The notes beneath the pieces are model-generated. The model ran no database searches and was not told the origin of the DNA. It saw only the letters and a list, made by a program, of their open reading frames with translations. Shown in pieces: positions 24,342 through 32,928 of a stretch of DNA of 64,000 bases. Numbering within the stretch: position 1 is the first letter of the stretch; each line of letters begins with the position of its first letter. The translations under genes and the position numbers were made by a program. The stretch lies in NCBI RefSeq assembly GCF_009827595.1, contig NZ_WTYT01000006.1, positions 1-64,000 of the forward strand, given 5' to 3'. Source of the stretch: Altericroceibacterium endophyticum. GTDB lineage: Bacteria > Pseudomonadota > Alphaproteobacteria > Sphingomonadales > Sphingomonadaceae.

Positions 24342-25154
24342 CTATCCCGCCAGATTTAACCGGGTCGCCGCCTCCTCTACCGCGCTGAGGGTCTGCGCCT
24401 GCATCCATGGAGTGGCTGCGCGAAATGCTGCCACGAGTTCGGGTCCCGCCCCTTCCGGCGTTCCCGCGTTGAAAGGTGGCGCTGGTGCATATTCAAGGAC
24501 GAGTTGCACCCTCTTGGCGGTCTCCTCGTCGACAAGCCTGGCAACGAGGGTGAGGCCAAAATCGAGGCCCGCCGTCGCCCCGCCACCGGTCATGCGGTTG
24601 CGATCGATGACCACCCTGTCATCCACGTAGTTCGCGCCCAGCCTGGGCAGCAGGTGCGTGACCGTCCAGTTCGACGTCGCGTCATATCCCCGCAGCAGCC
24701 CGGCTGCGCCGAGCAGCAGGCTGCCGGTGCATACGCTCGTGACCCACTTGGCCCGCTCACCCGTGCGGCGCACGAAATCGAGCGTTTCCGCATCCCGCAT
24801 CGCATCGACCGTGCCCATCGTGCCACCGGGCACGAACAGCACGTCGATGTCGTCAGGCACGTCGGCAAACGTGTGCGTTGGAGCAATAGGTATGCCAAGC
24901 TCGGTATCAACCGGGTCCATATTCTTGCCCACGAGCATGATATTGGCCCGGGCAATCTTGAAGGCGGTCATCGGATTGATGAGGTCCATCGCGACCATGC
25001 GCGGAAACACCAGCATCGCGATTGTCGGCGCATCTTCGGGAATGGGCGGCATCTTGCCCGTGGCATCATGGGCGAGCGCAGCTGGCGAGCCTACCGTGCC
25101 GGCAGCACCGGCGAGAGCAGCAAGGGCGAGGATCTGGCGTCGGTCTAGATTCAT
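24342..25154 (-). CDS. Exported DJ-1/PfpI-family protein
   Basis: A protein of 270 residues. The start at 25154 (ATG overlapping the receptor stop as ATGA) opens a leader with DRRQILALAALAGAAG and a cleavage region ALAHD. The twin Arg suggests Tat export, though the motif is short. Residues 45-220 are a GATase-1-like PfpI domain with the nucleophile elbow TSVCTGSLLLGAAG (Cys near 143), the Glu-bearing early strand replaced by VFPRMVAMDL, and VPGGTMGT. It resembles isonitrile-hydratase/ThiJ types. A periplasmic location is unusual for this superfamily. Last gene of the copper-type operon; role unknown. Confidence 0.85.
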   Translation of the reverse strand: MNLDRRQILALAALAGAAGTVGSPAALAHDATGKMPPIPEDAPTIAMLVFPRMVAMDLINPMTAFKIARANIMLVGKNMDPVDTELGIPIAPTHTFADVPDDIDVLFVPGGTMGTVDAMRDAETLDFVRRTGERAKWVTSVCTGSLLLGAAGLLRGYDATSNWTVTHLLPRLGANYVDDRVVIDRNRMTGGGATAGLDFGLTLVARLVDEETAKRVQLVLEYAPAPPFNAGTPEGAGPELVAAFRAATPWMQAQTLSAVEEAATRLNLAG

Positions 25155-27352
25155 CGGTCGTCTCCGAAACGGTAGGCCAGGCTTATCGTAGCGCGGCGCA
25201 GATTGGCGGCATAACACGTCCCGGCTGACGGGCAGGCCGAAACATAGTGCTTGTCGAACAGGTTGGAGAAATTGGCCCCAAGCCGGAAATTGGCGAAGTC
25301 ATAATGCAGCGCTGCGTCGAACACCGTCGCGGCAGGCACCACCAGCGTGTTCGCTGCATCGGCGTAGCTGCTCCCCGTGTGCCTGACCCCCAGGCCGAAG
25401 CCGAACCCCGGCAGGAAGCTGCTTTCAGGCAGCGTGTAGTCAACAAAGGCCGCAGCGGCGAACTCGGGAGTGGCTGGCGGGTCGAGCCCGATCAGGGCCG
25501 GATCGCCTTCGCGGTTCTCTATATCGAATGCCGTCAGCGCGGCCGTGATGTTCAGCGTTTCCAGCGGGTGCGCTTGCACCTCAATCTCGCCCCCGCGCGA
25601 GCGGACAAGCCCAGCCTGGCTCTGGTTGCGCGGGAAATCCGGCACCGGATTGGCAACGAGAACCCCGTCGCGCTCGATCGAGAACAGCGAAGCGGTCGCG
25701 AGCAGCGGGAAGCTGTCCGCCTGATACTTGATGCCCGCTTCCCATGCTTCGCCGGTTTCAGGGCTATAGGCCTCCCCGCTTGCCTGATCGATCCCGAAGA
25801 CAGGCGTGAACGAGGTGGAATAGCTGACGAAGGGCGCAAGGCCAGCTGCGGTGAGGTAACTGATCCCTGCACGGTAGGTCGTCTTCTCACTGTCCTGGCG
25901 CGTCGCCGCGCCGCCATTGCTTGTGCTGGTGGAGCCAATCCAGTCATGCCGCACCGACAGCAGCCCCGTCAGCCCGCCCAGCGTCAGCCGATCCTGCAGA
26001 TACACGCCCGTTCGGTCGAGCTTCTGCGCAGTGGCGTTTGGCGTTCCGAGCGCGGGCAGCGCGATGTCGTAAACCGGCGCGAACACATCCAGCCGGGGTG
26101 CGCTGCCCGAGGCTTGCGCGCTCTCGGTCTGCGACCACGCATAATCCACACCGCCAAGCAGGGTGTGTTCCACCGCACCGGTTGCGAAGCGTCCGTCGAG
26201 GTGATTGTCGATGGTGACATTGTCGAGATGGGCATCCTGCCGCGAATTCCCGCGCGTGATGAACACATTGCCCCCCTCAATCACGGGGTTGCCGCGGAAC
26301 TGGCCGTACAGACCGGCGTAGATCAGGTCGATTTCCGCATAGCGCCCGTTGGAGACGAAGCGAACCGCGTCGGAGAGGTTCGTCTCCAGGGTGTAGCCCG
26401 CCTCGTACTGGTCACGGTCGTAGCGGTCCACGCTCGGGTCGGAGAGGAACAGGTCGGTCGGTATTCGCCGCCCATCGGGCAAGGGCGTTACGAAACCCTC
26501 ATAGGGCAGGAAACCGGTCGGACGCTGCGAGCGGTCGCGGGTGTAGCTGCCGCGCAGCGTCAAAGTGGTGCCGGGCAGCGGTGTCCAGCCGAGCGCCAGC
26601 GCACCGAATGTGCGGTTGTCTTCGGCCAGCTCGACCTGCGTGTCGCCCCGGCGAACCAGCCCGTTCGCGCGGATAGCCAGCGTGTCCGACAGCGGCGCTC
26701 CCATATCGGCAGAGCCATAGACGCTGCCATATTCGTCAGCACCGATCTCGAACGCCGCGAGCTTGCGCCCATCGGGCTGCTTGCTGACGATGTTGACGAT
26801 ACCCCCGGCGCTGCCACCGCCATAGAGGACGGAAGACGGGCCTTTCAGCACTTCCAGCCGACCGATGCCCTCCGCCGGAGTGGTCCACGACAGGAACGCG
26901 CCCGAATTGGTCAGCACCAGCCCGTCTTTGTACAGATTCTCGTTCCTGAAGCCCCGGATCTGATAATATTCGATCCGCGTGTCGCTACCGAAACTCTGCG
27001 AGCGCACGCCGGAGGTGTAGTTCAATGCCTCGGCCACGGCGCGCAGATTCAGCGCATCGATGAAATCGTCCTCCACCACGGAGATTGCCTGCGGCGTGGT
27101 CAGAATATCGCCGCCATCCTTATTGGCAGATACGATCTCACCGCCGACGAAGCTCTCGCCGGTCACGATGATTGTCGTTCGCTGTTCGATATCGTCCTCG
27201 GGCGGCGGCGCGGTCTGCGCATTTGCCGGTGTCGCCAGGATGCTGGTGGCAAAAAGCGATGCGATAAGAGCCTGTTTCAGTACACTGTGTCTTTCAGGAT
27301 CAGCCGACCAGGCGTCGCAGCTTGGCGAGCGAGGTTTCGGGATTTTCGTCAT
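25151..27352 (-). CDS. TonB-dependent siderophore-type receptor in copper-type operon
   Basis: A receptor of about 733 residues. The signal peptide (LKQALIASLFATSILATPANAQ) begins near 27280, where no ATG, GTG or TTG is in frame. The nearest ATG in frame is at 27352, inside the SCO gene, giving a 22-residue extension. The true start may be there or at a CTG. The plug has AISVVEDDFIDA, YYQIRGF and VLKGPSSVLYGGGSAGGIVN, the siderophore-receptor (FhuA/FpvA-like) pattern; the barrel ends SLAYRFGDDR. The operon context (PCuAC, SCO, DUF2946 upstream) points to copper, perhaps as a chalkophore-like chelate, but this is inference. Confidence 0.88.
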   Translation of the reverse strand: MTKIPKPRSPSCDAWSADPERHSVLKQALIASLFATSILATPANAQTAPPPEDDIEQRTTIIVTGESFVGGEIVSANKDGGDILTTPQAISVVEDDFIDALNLRAVAEALNYTSGVRSQSFGSDTRIEYYQIRGFRNENLYKDGLVLTNSGAFLSWTTPAEGIGRLEVLKGPSSVLYGGGSAGGIVNIVSKQPDGRKLAAFEIGADEYGSVYGSADMGAPLSDTLAIRANGLVRRGDTQVELAEDNRTFGALALGWTPLPGTTLTLRGSYTRDRSQRPTGFLPYEGFVTPLPDGRRIPTDLFLSDPSVDRYDRDQYEAGYTLETNLSDAVRFVSNGRYAEIDLIYAGLYGQFRGNPVIEGGNVFITRGNSRQDAHLDNVTIDNHLDGRFATGAVEHTLLGGVDYAWSQTESAQASGSAPRLDVFAPVYDIALPALGTPNATAQKLDRTGVYLQDRLTLGGLTGLLSVRHDWIGSTSTSNGGAATRQDSEKTTYRAGISYLTAAGLAPFVSYSTSFTPVFGIDQASGEAYSPETGEAWEAGIKYQADSFPLLATASLFSIERDGVLVANPVPDFPRNQSQAGLVRSRGGEIEVQAHPLETLNITAALTAFDIENREGDPALIGLDPPATPEFAAAAFVDYTLPESSFLPGFGFGLGVRHTGSSYADAANTLVVPAATVFDAALHYDFANFRLGANFSNLFDKHYVSACPSAGTCYAANLRRATISLAYRFGDDR

Positions 27353-27956
27353 AGGCGATGGTCGACTGGAGCTTGCCGTCGGCATCCATCAGGTAGACCG
27401 AGGCCGTGTGGTCGATGGTGTAATCGTCGCCTTCGACGGGCACCTTCTGGTAGAAGGCGCGGTAGGCCTTGGTGGCCCTGATTATCTCTTCTTCCGATCC
27501 GGTCAGGCCGATGATCGGCGTACCGAACAGGTCGACATACCGGCCAACATCCTCCGGACTGTCATGGCCCGGGTCGACCGAGACGAAAACGATCTGGAAC
27601 TTGTCGCCGTCCTCGCCCATCTGCTTACGCAGCCTGGCGAGGCTGGCCAGCGTCGTCGGACACACATCGGGGCAGCGGGTATAGCCGAAGAAGATTGCAA
27701 AAGGCTTTCCCTTCAGCGTCTGGTCGGTGACAGTCGAACCATCCGCAGCGGTGAGCGAGAACGGCCCGCCGACCGAGTCAGCATAACTGGCCGGCAGGTC
27801 GGAGCTGGCCTGCTGTCCGGGGCCGAACAGCGCGAACAGCCCGATCCCGGCCGCCAGTGCCACGAACAGCCAGACGATCATGCGGAAGGTTTTCTGGCCC
27901 GCTTCACGCTGCTCCGGCGTCTGCTCTTCCTCTAGTTCTGGAAACGGATCAGTCAT
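27300..27956 (-). CDS. SCO1/SenC-family copper chaperone
   Basis: A 218-residue membrane-anchored thioredoxin-fold protein. One N-terminal membrane helix (about 27-47) anchors it in the inner membrane with the domain outside. The copper motif is GYTRCPDVCPTTL (CxxxC, near 103-107), with the ligand His in DYTIDHTASVYLM. Family members deliver copper to the CuA site of cytochrome c oxidase or act as periplasmic thiol-disulfide proteins. ATG 27956 lies within the end of the PCuAC gene. An in-frame GTG at 27959 is the only other start. Confidence 0.93.
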   Translation of the reverse strand: MTDPFPELEEEQTPEQREAGQKTFRMIVWLFVALAAGIGLFALFGPGQQASSDLPASYADSVGGPFSLTAADGSTVTDQTLKGKPFAIFFGYTRCPDVCPTTLASLARLRKQMGEDGDKFQIVFVSVDPGHDSPEDVGRYVDLFGTPIIGLTGSEEEIIRATKAYRAFYQKVPVEGDDYTIDHTASVYLMDADGKLQSTIAYDENPETSLAKLRRLVG

Positions 27957-28494
27957 CACTGCCTCCCGCTTCGTTCGGGCCCTGCGAGCCGACCGGCTCG
28001 ACCGCGAGTTCCACCTCGACCGGACCGGCTTTCGCGAAGGTGAGCGTCAGCGGAACGGTCTCGCCCTGTTCAAGCGGGTGCTTGAGACCCATCAGCATGA
28101 TGTGAAAGCTGCCGGGCCTCAGCGTGACTGTGCCACCTGCGGGGATTTCCAGCCCGTCCTGCAACTGGCGCATGCGCATCACGCCACCGGTCATGTCGAC
28201 CGTATGGACCTGTACGTCGCCCGCCACCGGGGTCGATCCGCCGATCAGACGGTCCGAGCCGGGGCCGGTGTTCGCAATCGTCATGAATGCCCCGCCCGCA
28301 TCCTGCCCCTCGGCGGTTTCGCGCGACCATGAGGCGGTGATGGCAATCTCGCTGGTGGCGCTTTCGCTTGCCGTGTTATCGGGTTGGGTTTCGGAGCTGC
28401 ACGCCCCGATCGAAAGGATCAGCGCAGCCGTGCCAACAGCGGCAATGCCCGCGTGAATTCTCCGCCCCAGCGGGCGGGTCGTCTTGAATTGCAT
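27949..28494 (-). CDS. PCuAC-family periplasmic copper chaperone
   Basis: A 181-residue lipoprotein (signal with LILSIGACSS, Cys at about 32). The mature domain has the Cu(I)-binding pattern of PCuAC: VQVHTVDMTGGVMRMRQL (His and Met ligands), then 20 residues later FHIMLMGLKHPL (HxM). It passes copper to SCO or the oxidase. It lies immediately before SCO with overlapping frames and after a DUF2946 gene. The C-terminal tail rich in Gly/Asp is not part of the core. Confidence 0.92.
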   Translation of the reverse strand: MQFKTTRPLGRRIHAGIAAVGTAALILSIGACSSETQPDNTASESATSEIAITASWSRETAEGQDAGGAFMTIANTGPGSDRLIGGSTPVAGDVQVHTVDMTGGVMRMRQLQDGLEIPAGGTVTLRPGSFHIMLMGLKHPLEQGETVPLTLTFAKAGPVEVELAVEPVGSQGPNEAGGSDD

Positions 28495-28568
28495 TTTCTA
28501 TACTCCGACAGACCGGCACGCGCAGCTCTGGCGCGCGTCGGCTGGACCGACAAATCAGGCTTGGATTG

Positions 28569-28982
28569 TCAGGTGCTGAGCGGAGGTCCGCGCAGCGGCG
28601 GCCGAAGGTGAGAGAAGTGCGTCAAGCGCTCGCGCCGCACTGGCGCCAGCCCAATCAGGACTATGAAAACGAAGGCCAGCACAAGAAGGAAAGCATCGGC
28701 GCCGCTGTCGGCAATCTTCGCCAGACCGGAAAAGGCGCAATGCTCCACCTTCTTCATGCCATCTGTGTGCTTGCCGGTCGGTTCCTTTGCAGGAATGGCC
28801 ATCTGTATCCGCTGCAGGCCATTGGCTGGATCGGAACAGATCGTAACCGTCAATGACGTGTCGCCGGAGGAGGATGAGAGCATGAAGCCCGCAGGGATCA
28901 TCGCCCGGATCAAAAACGCCAGCAAGAAAAGCGCCAAGGCGAGATTGCGATGGTTTCGAATCGAGGCGCGCAGCGGTTGCAT
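28569..28982 (-). CDS. DUF2946-family membrane protein (copy 2)
   Basis: A 137-residue protein with two membrane segments: near 13-33, LALALFLLAFLIRAMIPAGFM, and near 95-115, FLLVLAFVFIVLIGLAPV. A Cys in ICSDP and one in HCAFSGLA lie in the loop between, and the tail is HLRPPLRGPPLST. The same tail occurs in the copy at 7534-7935, and both have the IPxGFM motif at the end of the first helix. The paired Cys/His/Met-rich loop could bind copper. First gene of the operon DUF2946-PCuAC-SCO-receptor-PfpI. Confidence 0.8.
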   Translation of the reverse strand: MQPLRASIRNHRNLALALFLLAFLIRAMIPAGFMLSSSSGDTSLTVTICSDPANGLQRIQMAIPAKEPTGKHTDGMKKVEHCAFSGLAKIADSGADAFLLVLAFVFIVLIGLAPVRRERLTHFSHLRPPLRGPPLST

Positions 28983-29178
28983 CTGTCATGCGCCTTAGAA
29001 TGTGATCACCAAATTGTCAGCTGATCATCCAGAGAAAGTGGCGACGACCAGGAGTTGGTGCTGGTTGGCAGATGTCTGCGTTGAGACATCTGGGCGATAT
29101 CGCCCTGTTCGGTACCGAGGCCCAAAATCGGTACGCCCCCACTCTGCGCAGAGTGATCCTATCCAGGCTCGCTCACCA

Positions 29179-30186
29179 TCAATTTATACATTTGTTCAGG
29201 TTTCTGCGGAAGGCGTCGGGCGATATGCCGCTCCAACGTGCGAAGGCGCGTGAAAAAGTGCTGTGCTCGGAATAGCCCAGTCTTAGCGCGATCTCGGTAA
29301 GCGAGAGATCCGGTTTGGTGCGAAATTCGAACACCGCCTGCCGCATGCGGCACTCATCGAGCACTTGCTGGTATGTCGCCCCCTCGATCGATAGTTTCCG
29401 GCGCATGCTGCGACCTGACAAGCCTACCTGCCTGGCTACTTCGTCTTGCTGGACAGCCGAACGGCCAAGGTCGCGAAACACGAGGGTCGCAATACGTTCT
29501 GACAAGGGCTGATAACGCCGATGCGCCGCCAGGCTGGAATTTATCTCGCTACGGGAAAGACTATCGGAGCGAGGTATGAGTTTTGCATCCATGAAGGCGG
29601 TGGGGAAACGCAGCGTATTGCTTTCCGCACCAAACGAACAGGGCGCATTGACGACCTTGTTGATGTTCCCGATCATCTCGTTTTGCTGGGTCTCGAACAT
29701 GAATTCGATACCTTCCCAGTCGTCGCCAATTCCCGAACGCATGATCTTTGCGGCAAGCCCGAGGCTGAACATCGCATCATGATGGCGTGGCCAGATATTG
29801 GGATCGAGAATGCGGTAATTCAGGTGGGTAAACTGCTCGTCGACTTCCAGGCTTATGTCGGTAAAGTTTTGCAGGAGTTCAAAGTAGTTCACAAAATGCC
29901 GCAAGGCACCGCCTACACTTTTCGAAGTCTGGATAAGTTTGCCGAGCTCCCCCATCGAGGACATGCTGTAGTTCAATCCCACCAGCCATGGGATGGCAAC
30001 ATTGCGGGTCTCGCGGACGATTGCCTCAGAGAAATTGACAAACTCGCTGAGCGGGGTCGGCCTGGCCCGCTCACTTCGTGGTGGAATGGTTCGAATCGTC
30101 GGCACTTGTTCAAGCGAAATCGAATTCGCTTTCAGCCACTTGGTCCATCCGTCAAAGGCAGATGACCGCACGTTCGCAATAAGCAT
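29179..30186 (-). CDS. AraC-family transcriptional regulator
   Basis: A 335-residue regulator. The N-terminal 200 residues form an arabinose-binding-type sensor (FVNYFELLQNFTDISLEVDE, then a region FETQQNEMIGNIN), as in OruR/ToxR-like activators. The C-terminal 100 residues hold two helix-turn-helix units: DEVARQVGLSGRSMRRKLS and LTEIALRLGYSEHSTFSRAFARWSGISP. It is divergent from the TonB receptor at 30549, with 362 bp between, and probably controls that catabolic cluster. The inducer would then be the substrate of the cluster or a metabolite. Confidence 0.9.
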   Translation of the reverse strand: MLIANVRSSAFDGWTKWLKANSISLEQVPTIRTIPPRSERARPTPLSEFVNFSEAIVRETRNVAIPWLVGLNYSMSSMGELGKLIQTSKSVGGALRHFVNYFELLQNFTDISLEVDEQFTHLNYRILDPNIWPRHHDAMFSLGLAAKIMRSGIGDDWEGIEFMFETQQNEMIGNINKVVNAPCSFGAESNTLRFPTAFMDAKLIPRSDSLSRSEINSSLAAHRRYQPLSERIATLVFRDLGRSAVQQDEVARQVGLSGRSMRRKLSIEGATYQQVLDECRMRQAVFEFRTKPDLSLTEIALRLGYSEHSTFSRAFARWSGISPDAFRRNLNKCIN

Positions 30187-30548
30187 TTACTCACGAGCCC
30201 CCCGAGATTGAAACGGTTCCGGCAAGTCGACCTTACCCATCAACCAGATGATTATTGGAACCTCTCCCCTCCCCAAGGGTGCCACGAATCATCGCATAGT
30301 CAATTGTGCAAATTGATGACGTTTTGCGAGATGAAGTGCTTTTGTGACGCCGGAGATCTTGCGTCGGGTCGGCAAATTCTATCGCATTCCCCTTACTCAG
30401 CGCCGCTTTAGCGGATTCTTCTTTTGCATAGCCATCCTGGCGGGTCTGCGAATTCGAAATCGAACTTGGCCTAATCTGCCAAGCCTTTCCCCACGAATTC
30501 ACCCCTTTCTATGCAAATCTTGCAACAGCGACGTGGGGAAACGAAATA
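30187..30548. other. Divergent control region, no gene
   Basis: This 362-bp region between the divergent AraC regulator and TonB receptor should carry both promoters and the regulator sites. I see AT-rich stretches near 30290-30330 and 30440-30500 but no repeat clear enough to name as an operator. Confidence 0.5.
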
Positions 30549-32906
30549 ATGAAACGTGACGCAATAAAAGCCGCACTCCTTCTTTCCGGCGGCCTCGCCG
30601 CATTCACCACGCCCGCTGCAGCGCAACAGGCAAGAGAAACTGAGATGCAGGAGGATCGGCCGGGGCAGATCATCGTTACGGCGCGTCGCACCGAAGAAAC
30701 GGTTTCCGATGTTCCGATCAGTATCGCTGCATACAGCCAGGAGTCGCTGGACGAACAGGGCGTCCGCAACGTTGACGACATTGCGAACATCACCCCCGGC
30801 GTCACCCTGACGCGCGGTGACCAGCGCAATGCAGGGGCCGCCAACATCGCCATTCGCGGCATTTCGTCGACCGCTGGTTCGGCCACGACCGGCATCTACA
30901 TCGACGATACGCCGATCCAGATCCGCAATATCGGCTTCAGCGCATTCACGCCATTTCCTGCGGTTTTCGACCTCCAGCGCGTAGAGGTTCTGCGCGGACC
31001 GCAAGGTACGCTCTTCGGAGCTGGTTCGCAGGGCGGCACGGTGCGCTTCATCACGCAGCAGCCGGACCTCAACTATGTCAAAGGATACGGGCGCACGGAA
31101 CTCGCCTTCACCGAAGGCGGCGATCCTTCCTATGAAATGGGCGCCGCTGTCAGCGTGCCGCTTGTCGAAGGGCGGCTAGCAGCGCGAGCGAGTGGCTATT
31201 TCCGCCGCGATGGGGGCTACATTGACCGGGTAAACTACATCAACGGCAATATGGTCGACAAAAATGCAAATCACTCCGACACGGCCGTTATTCAGGCGGC
31301 TCTCGCGTTTGAGGCGACCGAGAATCTGACCATCAGGCCGTCGATTTTCTATCAGGATATCGACATCGCCGATGGGAACTACTTTTGGGAAACACTGACC
31401 GATCAGAGCGCCGGCGATTTCCGCAATGGCAACGCGCTTGCCAATACGAGCAGCGATCGTCTGCTGCTCCCGGCAGTGGCGATCGAACTCGACCTGGGCG
31501 ATGTCTCGGTCTTTTCGAACACCTCCTACTTTGACCGTGATCAGAGCGCGGTGAACGATTACACCGTCTTCGAGGCCTCGCTCTGGGCAGGAAACCCCTT
31601 CTTTCCCGAGGGCTATTACGCTCCAGCTTTTCAGAACAACCAGCAGAAAAACTTTACGCAGGAGCTTCGCCTCCAGTCGAACGATCCGGATTCACGCCTT
31701 CAGTGGGTGATCGGGGCGTTCTATTCGAGGAACAAGCAGGTTGCCTCGCAGCTGGTGCAGAACACGTTTCTGCCACAGCTTATCCAGGACAATTTCGGAA
31801 TTACGGTTGAACAATTCTTCGGTCAGGGCCTGATCGATGGCAAATACTCCTTCGTGCTGGACGATGCGCGTTCGACGGACGAGCAGATCGCCGGCTTCGG
31901 CCAGGTCGATTTCCAGATTACGGATCGGCTTGCCCTCAGCGCCGGCCTTCGTGTGAGCAAGACCGACTTTGACGTAAGGGCGCAATTTGTCGGGCCTGTC
32001 GTCGGCCCACCGGTTGACGATACGGGCTCGCAAAGTGAAACCCCGGTCACGCCGCGTTTCGGCATTACGTTCGAGCCGGACGACGATAATCTGCTCTATG
32101 CGACTGCCGCCAAGGGCTTCCGCATCGGGGGATACAACGCGGCGGTCGGCGTGCCTTGCGGTGTTTCGCCAGGTGCCCCCATTCCGGGAACGCCACTGGG
32201 CAATATCGGCCTCAGCAACCGCCCCGAACTGTACGATTCAGATTCGGTGTGGAGCTATGAGGTTGGCTCGAAGAACAGCCTGTTCGGCAATCGCCTCAAT
32301 ATTGAATCGAGCGCTTTCCTGATCAAGTGGGACAATATTCAGCAGAGTGTGGCGCTCTCCTGCGGCTTTTCTTTCACCGACAACCTCGGCTCAGCCACGA
32401 GCAAGGGTTTCGATGTGGCCTTTAACGCTGCAGTTACCGGCGGCCTGACATTCGGTGGTCAGGTTGGTTATGTCGATGCGAATTTTGACGAGACAGTGCG
32501 TTCAGGTCCGTCTGCCCCGCTGAACCTGGTGACCGACGGCAACGCAATCGCGCTCAACCCCTGGCAGGTCAGTCTGTATGGCCAGAAGGAATTCAATATC
32601 GCCGATAAAGAAGGCTATCTGCGCTTCGACTACCGGTTCCAGAGCAAGCAAACAGATGCCACGGCCGGGCGCGATCCGCGCAATGGCGGTGCTGACCTGA
32701 CTTTACCCGGCCGCCCGGAATTGCATCTGCTGTCGCTGCGAACCGGCGTGAAGACAGATATCCTCGACGTCTCGCTGTTTGTGAACAACGTCTTCAACAC
32801 GCACAAAACCCTGTTCCGCCAGCACGATACCCAGACATCGCCGCTCTATCGGGCGACGACTGTGCGGCCGCGCACGGCAGGTATCACGCTTACGGCCCGG
32901 TATTGA
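30549..32906 (+). CDS. TonB-dependent receptor of the amidohydrolase/amine cluster
   Basis: A 785-residue receptor with signal peptide (SGGLAAFTTPAAAQQ), TonB box region (IIVTARRTEETVSDVPISI) and plug of the large sphingomonad type (ANIAIRGIS, VEVLRGPQGTLFGAGSQGGTVRFITQQP). Its barrel ends TAGITLTARY. This subgroup often sits at the head of catabolic clusters and imports organic substrates rather than iron. It precedes the two secreted amidohydrolases by 22 bp and starts the plus-strand operon. The likely ligand is the compound these enzymes hydrolyse. Confidence 0.92.
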   Translation: MKRDAIKAALLLSGGLAAFTTPAAAQQARETEMQEDRPGQIIVTARRTEETVSDVPISIAAYSQESLDEQGVRNVDDIANITPGVTLTRGDQRNAGAANIAIRGISSTAGSATTGIYIDDTPIQIRNIGFSAFTPFPAVFDLQRVEVLRGPQGTLFGAGSQGGTVRFITQQPDLNYVKGYGRTELAFTEGGDPSYEMGAAVSVPLVEGRLAARASGYFRRDGGYIDRVNYINGNMVDKNANHSDTAVIQAALAFEATENLTIRPSIFYQDIDIADGNYFWETLTDQSAGDFRNGNALANTSSDRLLLPAVAIELDLGDVSVFSNTSYFDRDQSAVNDYTVFEASLWAGNPFFPEGYYAPAFQNNQQKNFTQELRLQSNDPDSRLQWVIGAFYSRNKQVASQLVQNTFLPQLIQDNFGITVEQFFGQGLIDGKYSFVLDDARSTDEQIAGFGQVDFQITDRLALSAGLRVSKTDFDVRAQFVGPVVGPPVDDTGSQSETPVTPRFGITFEPDDDNLLYATAAKGFRIGGYNAAVGVPCGVSPGAPIPGTPLGNIGLSNRPELYDSDSVWSYEVGSKNSLFGNRLNIESSAFLIKWDNIQQSVALSCGFSFTDNLGSATSKGFDVAFNAAVTGGLTFGGQVGYVDANFDETVRSGPSAPLNLVTDGNAIALNPWQVSLYGQKEFNIADKEGYLRFDYRFQSKQTDATAGRDPRNGGADLTLPGRPELHLLSLRTGVKTDILDVSLFVNNVFNTHKTLFRQHDTQTSPLYRATTVRPRTAGITLTARY

Positions 32907-32928
32907 GTGGCAAGACCATAGAAAGCGA

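Noticed and set aside
25247-27481. Plus-strand open frame of 744 codons antisense to the TonB receptor at 25151
   Set aside because: It mirrors the receptor codon pattern, has no recognisable domain, and the receptor on the opposite strand is unmistakable.
30080-30110. GGTTCGAATCG as a tRNA T-loop
   Set aside because: It lies inside the AraC gene, no acceptor or anticodon arm can be drawn, and the coding frame explains it.
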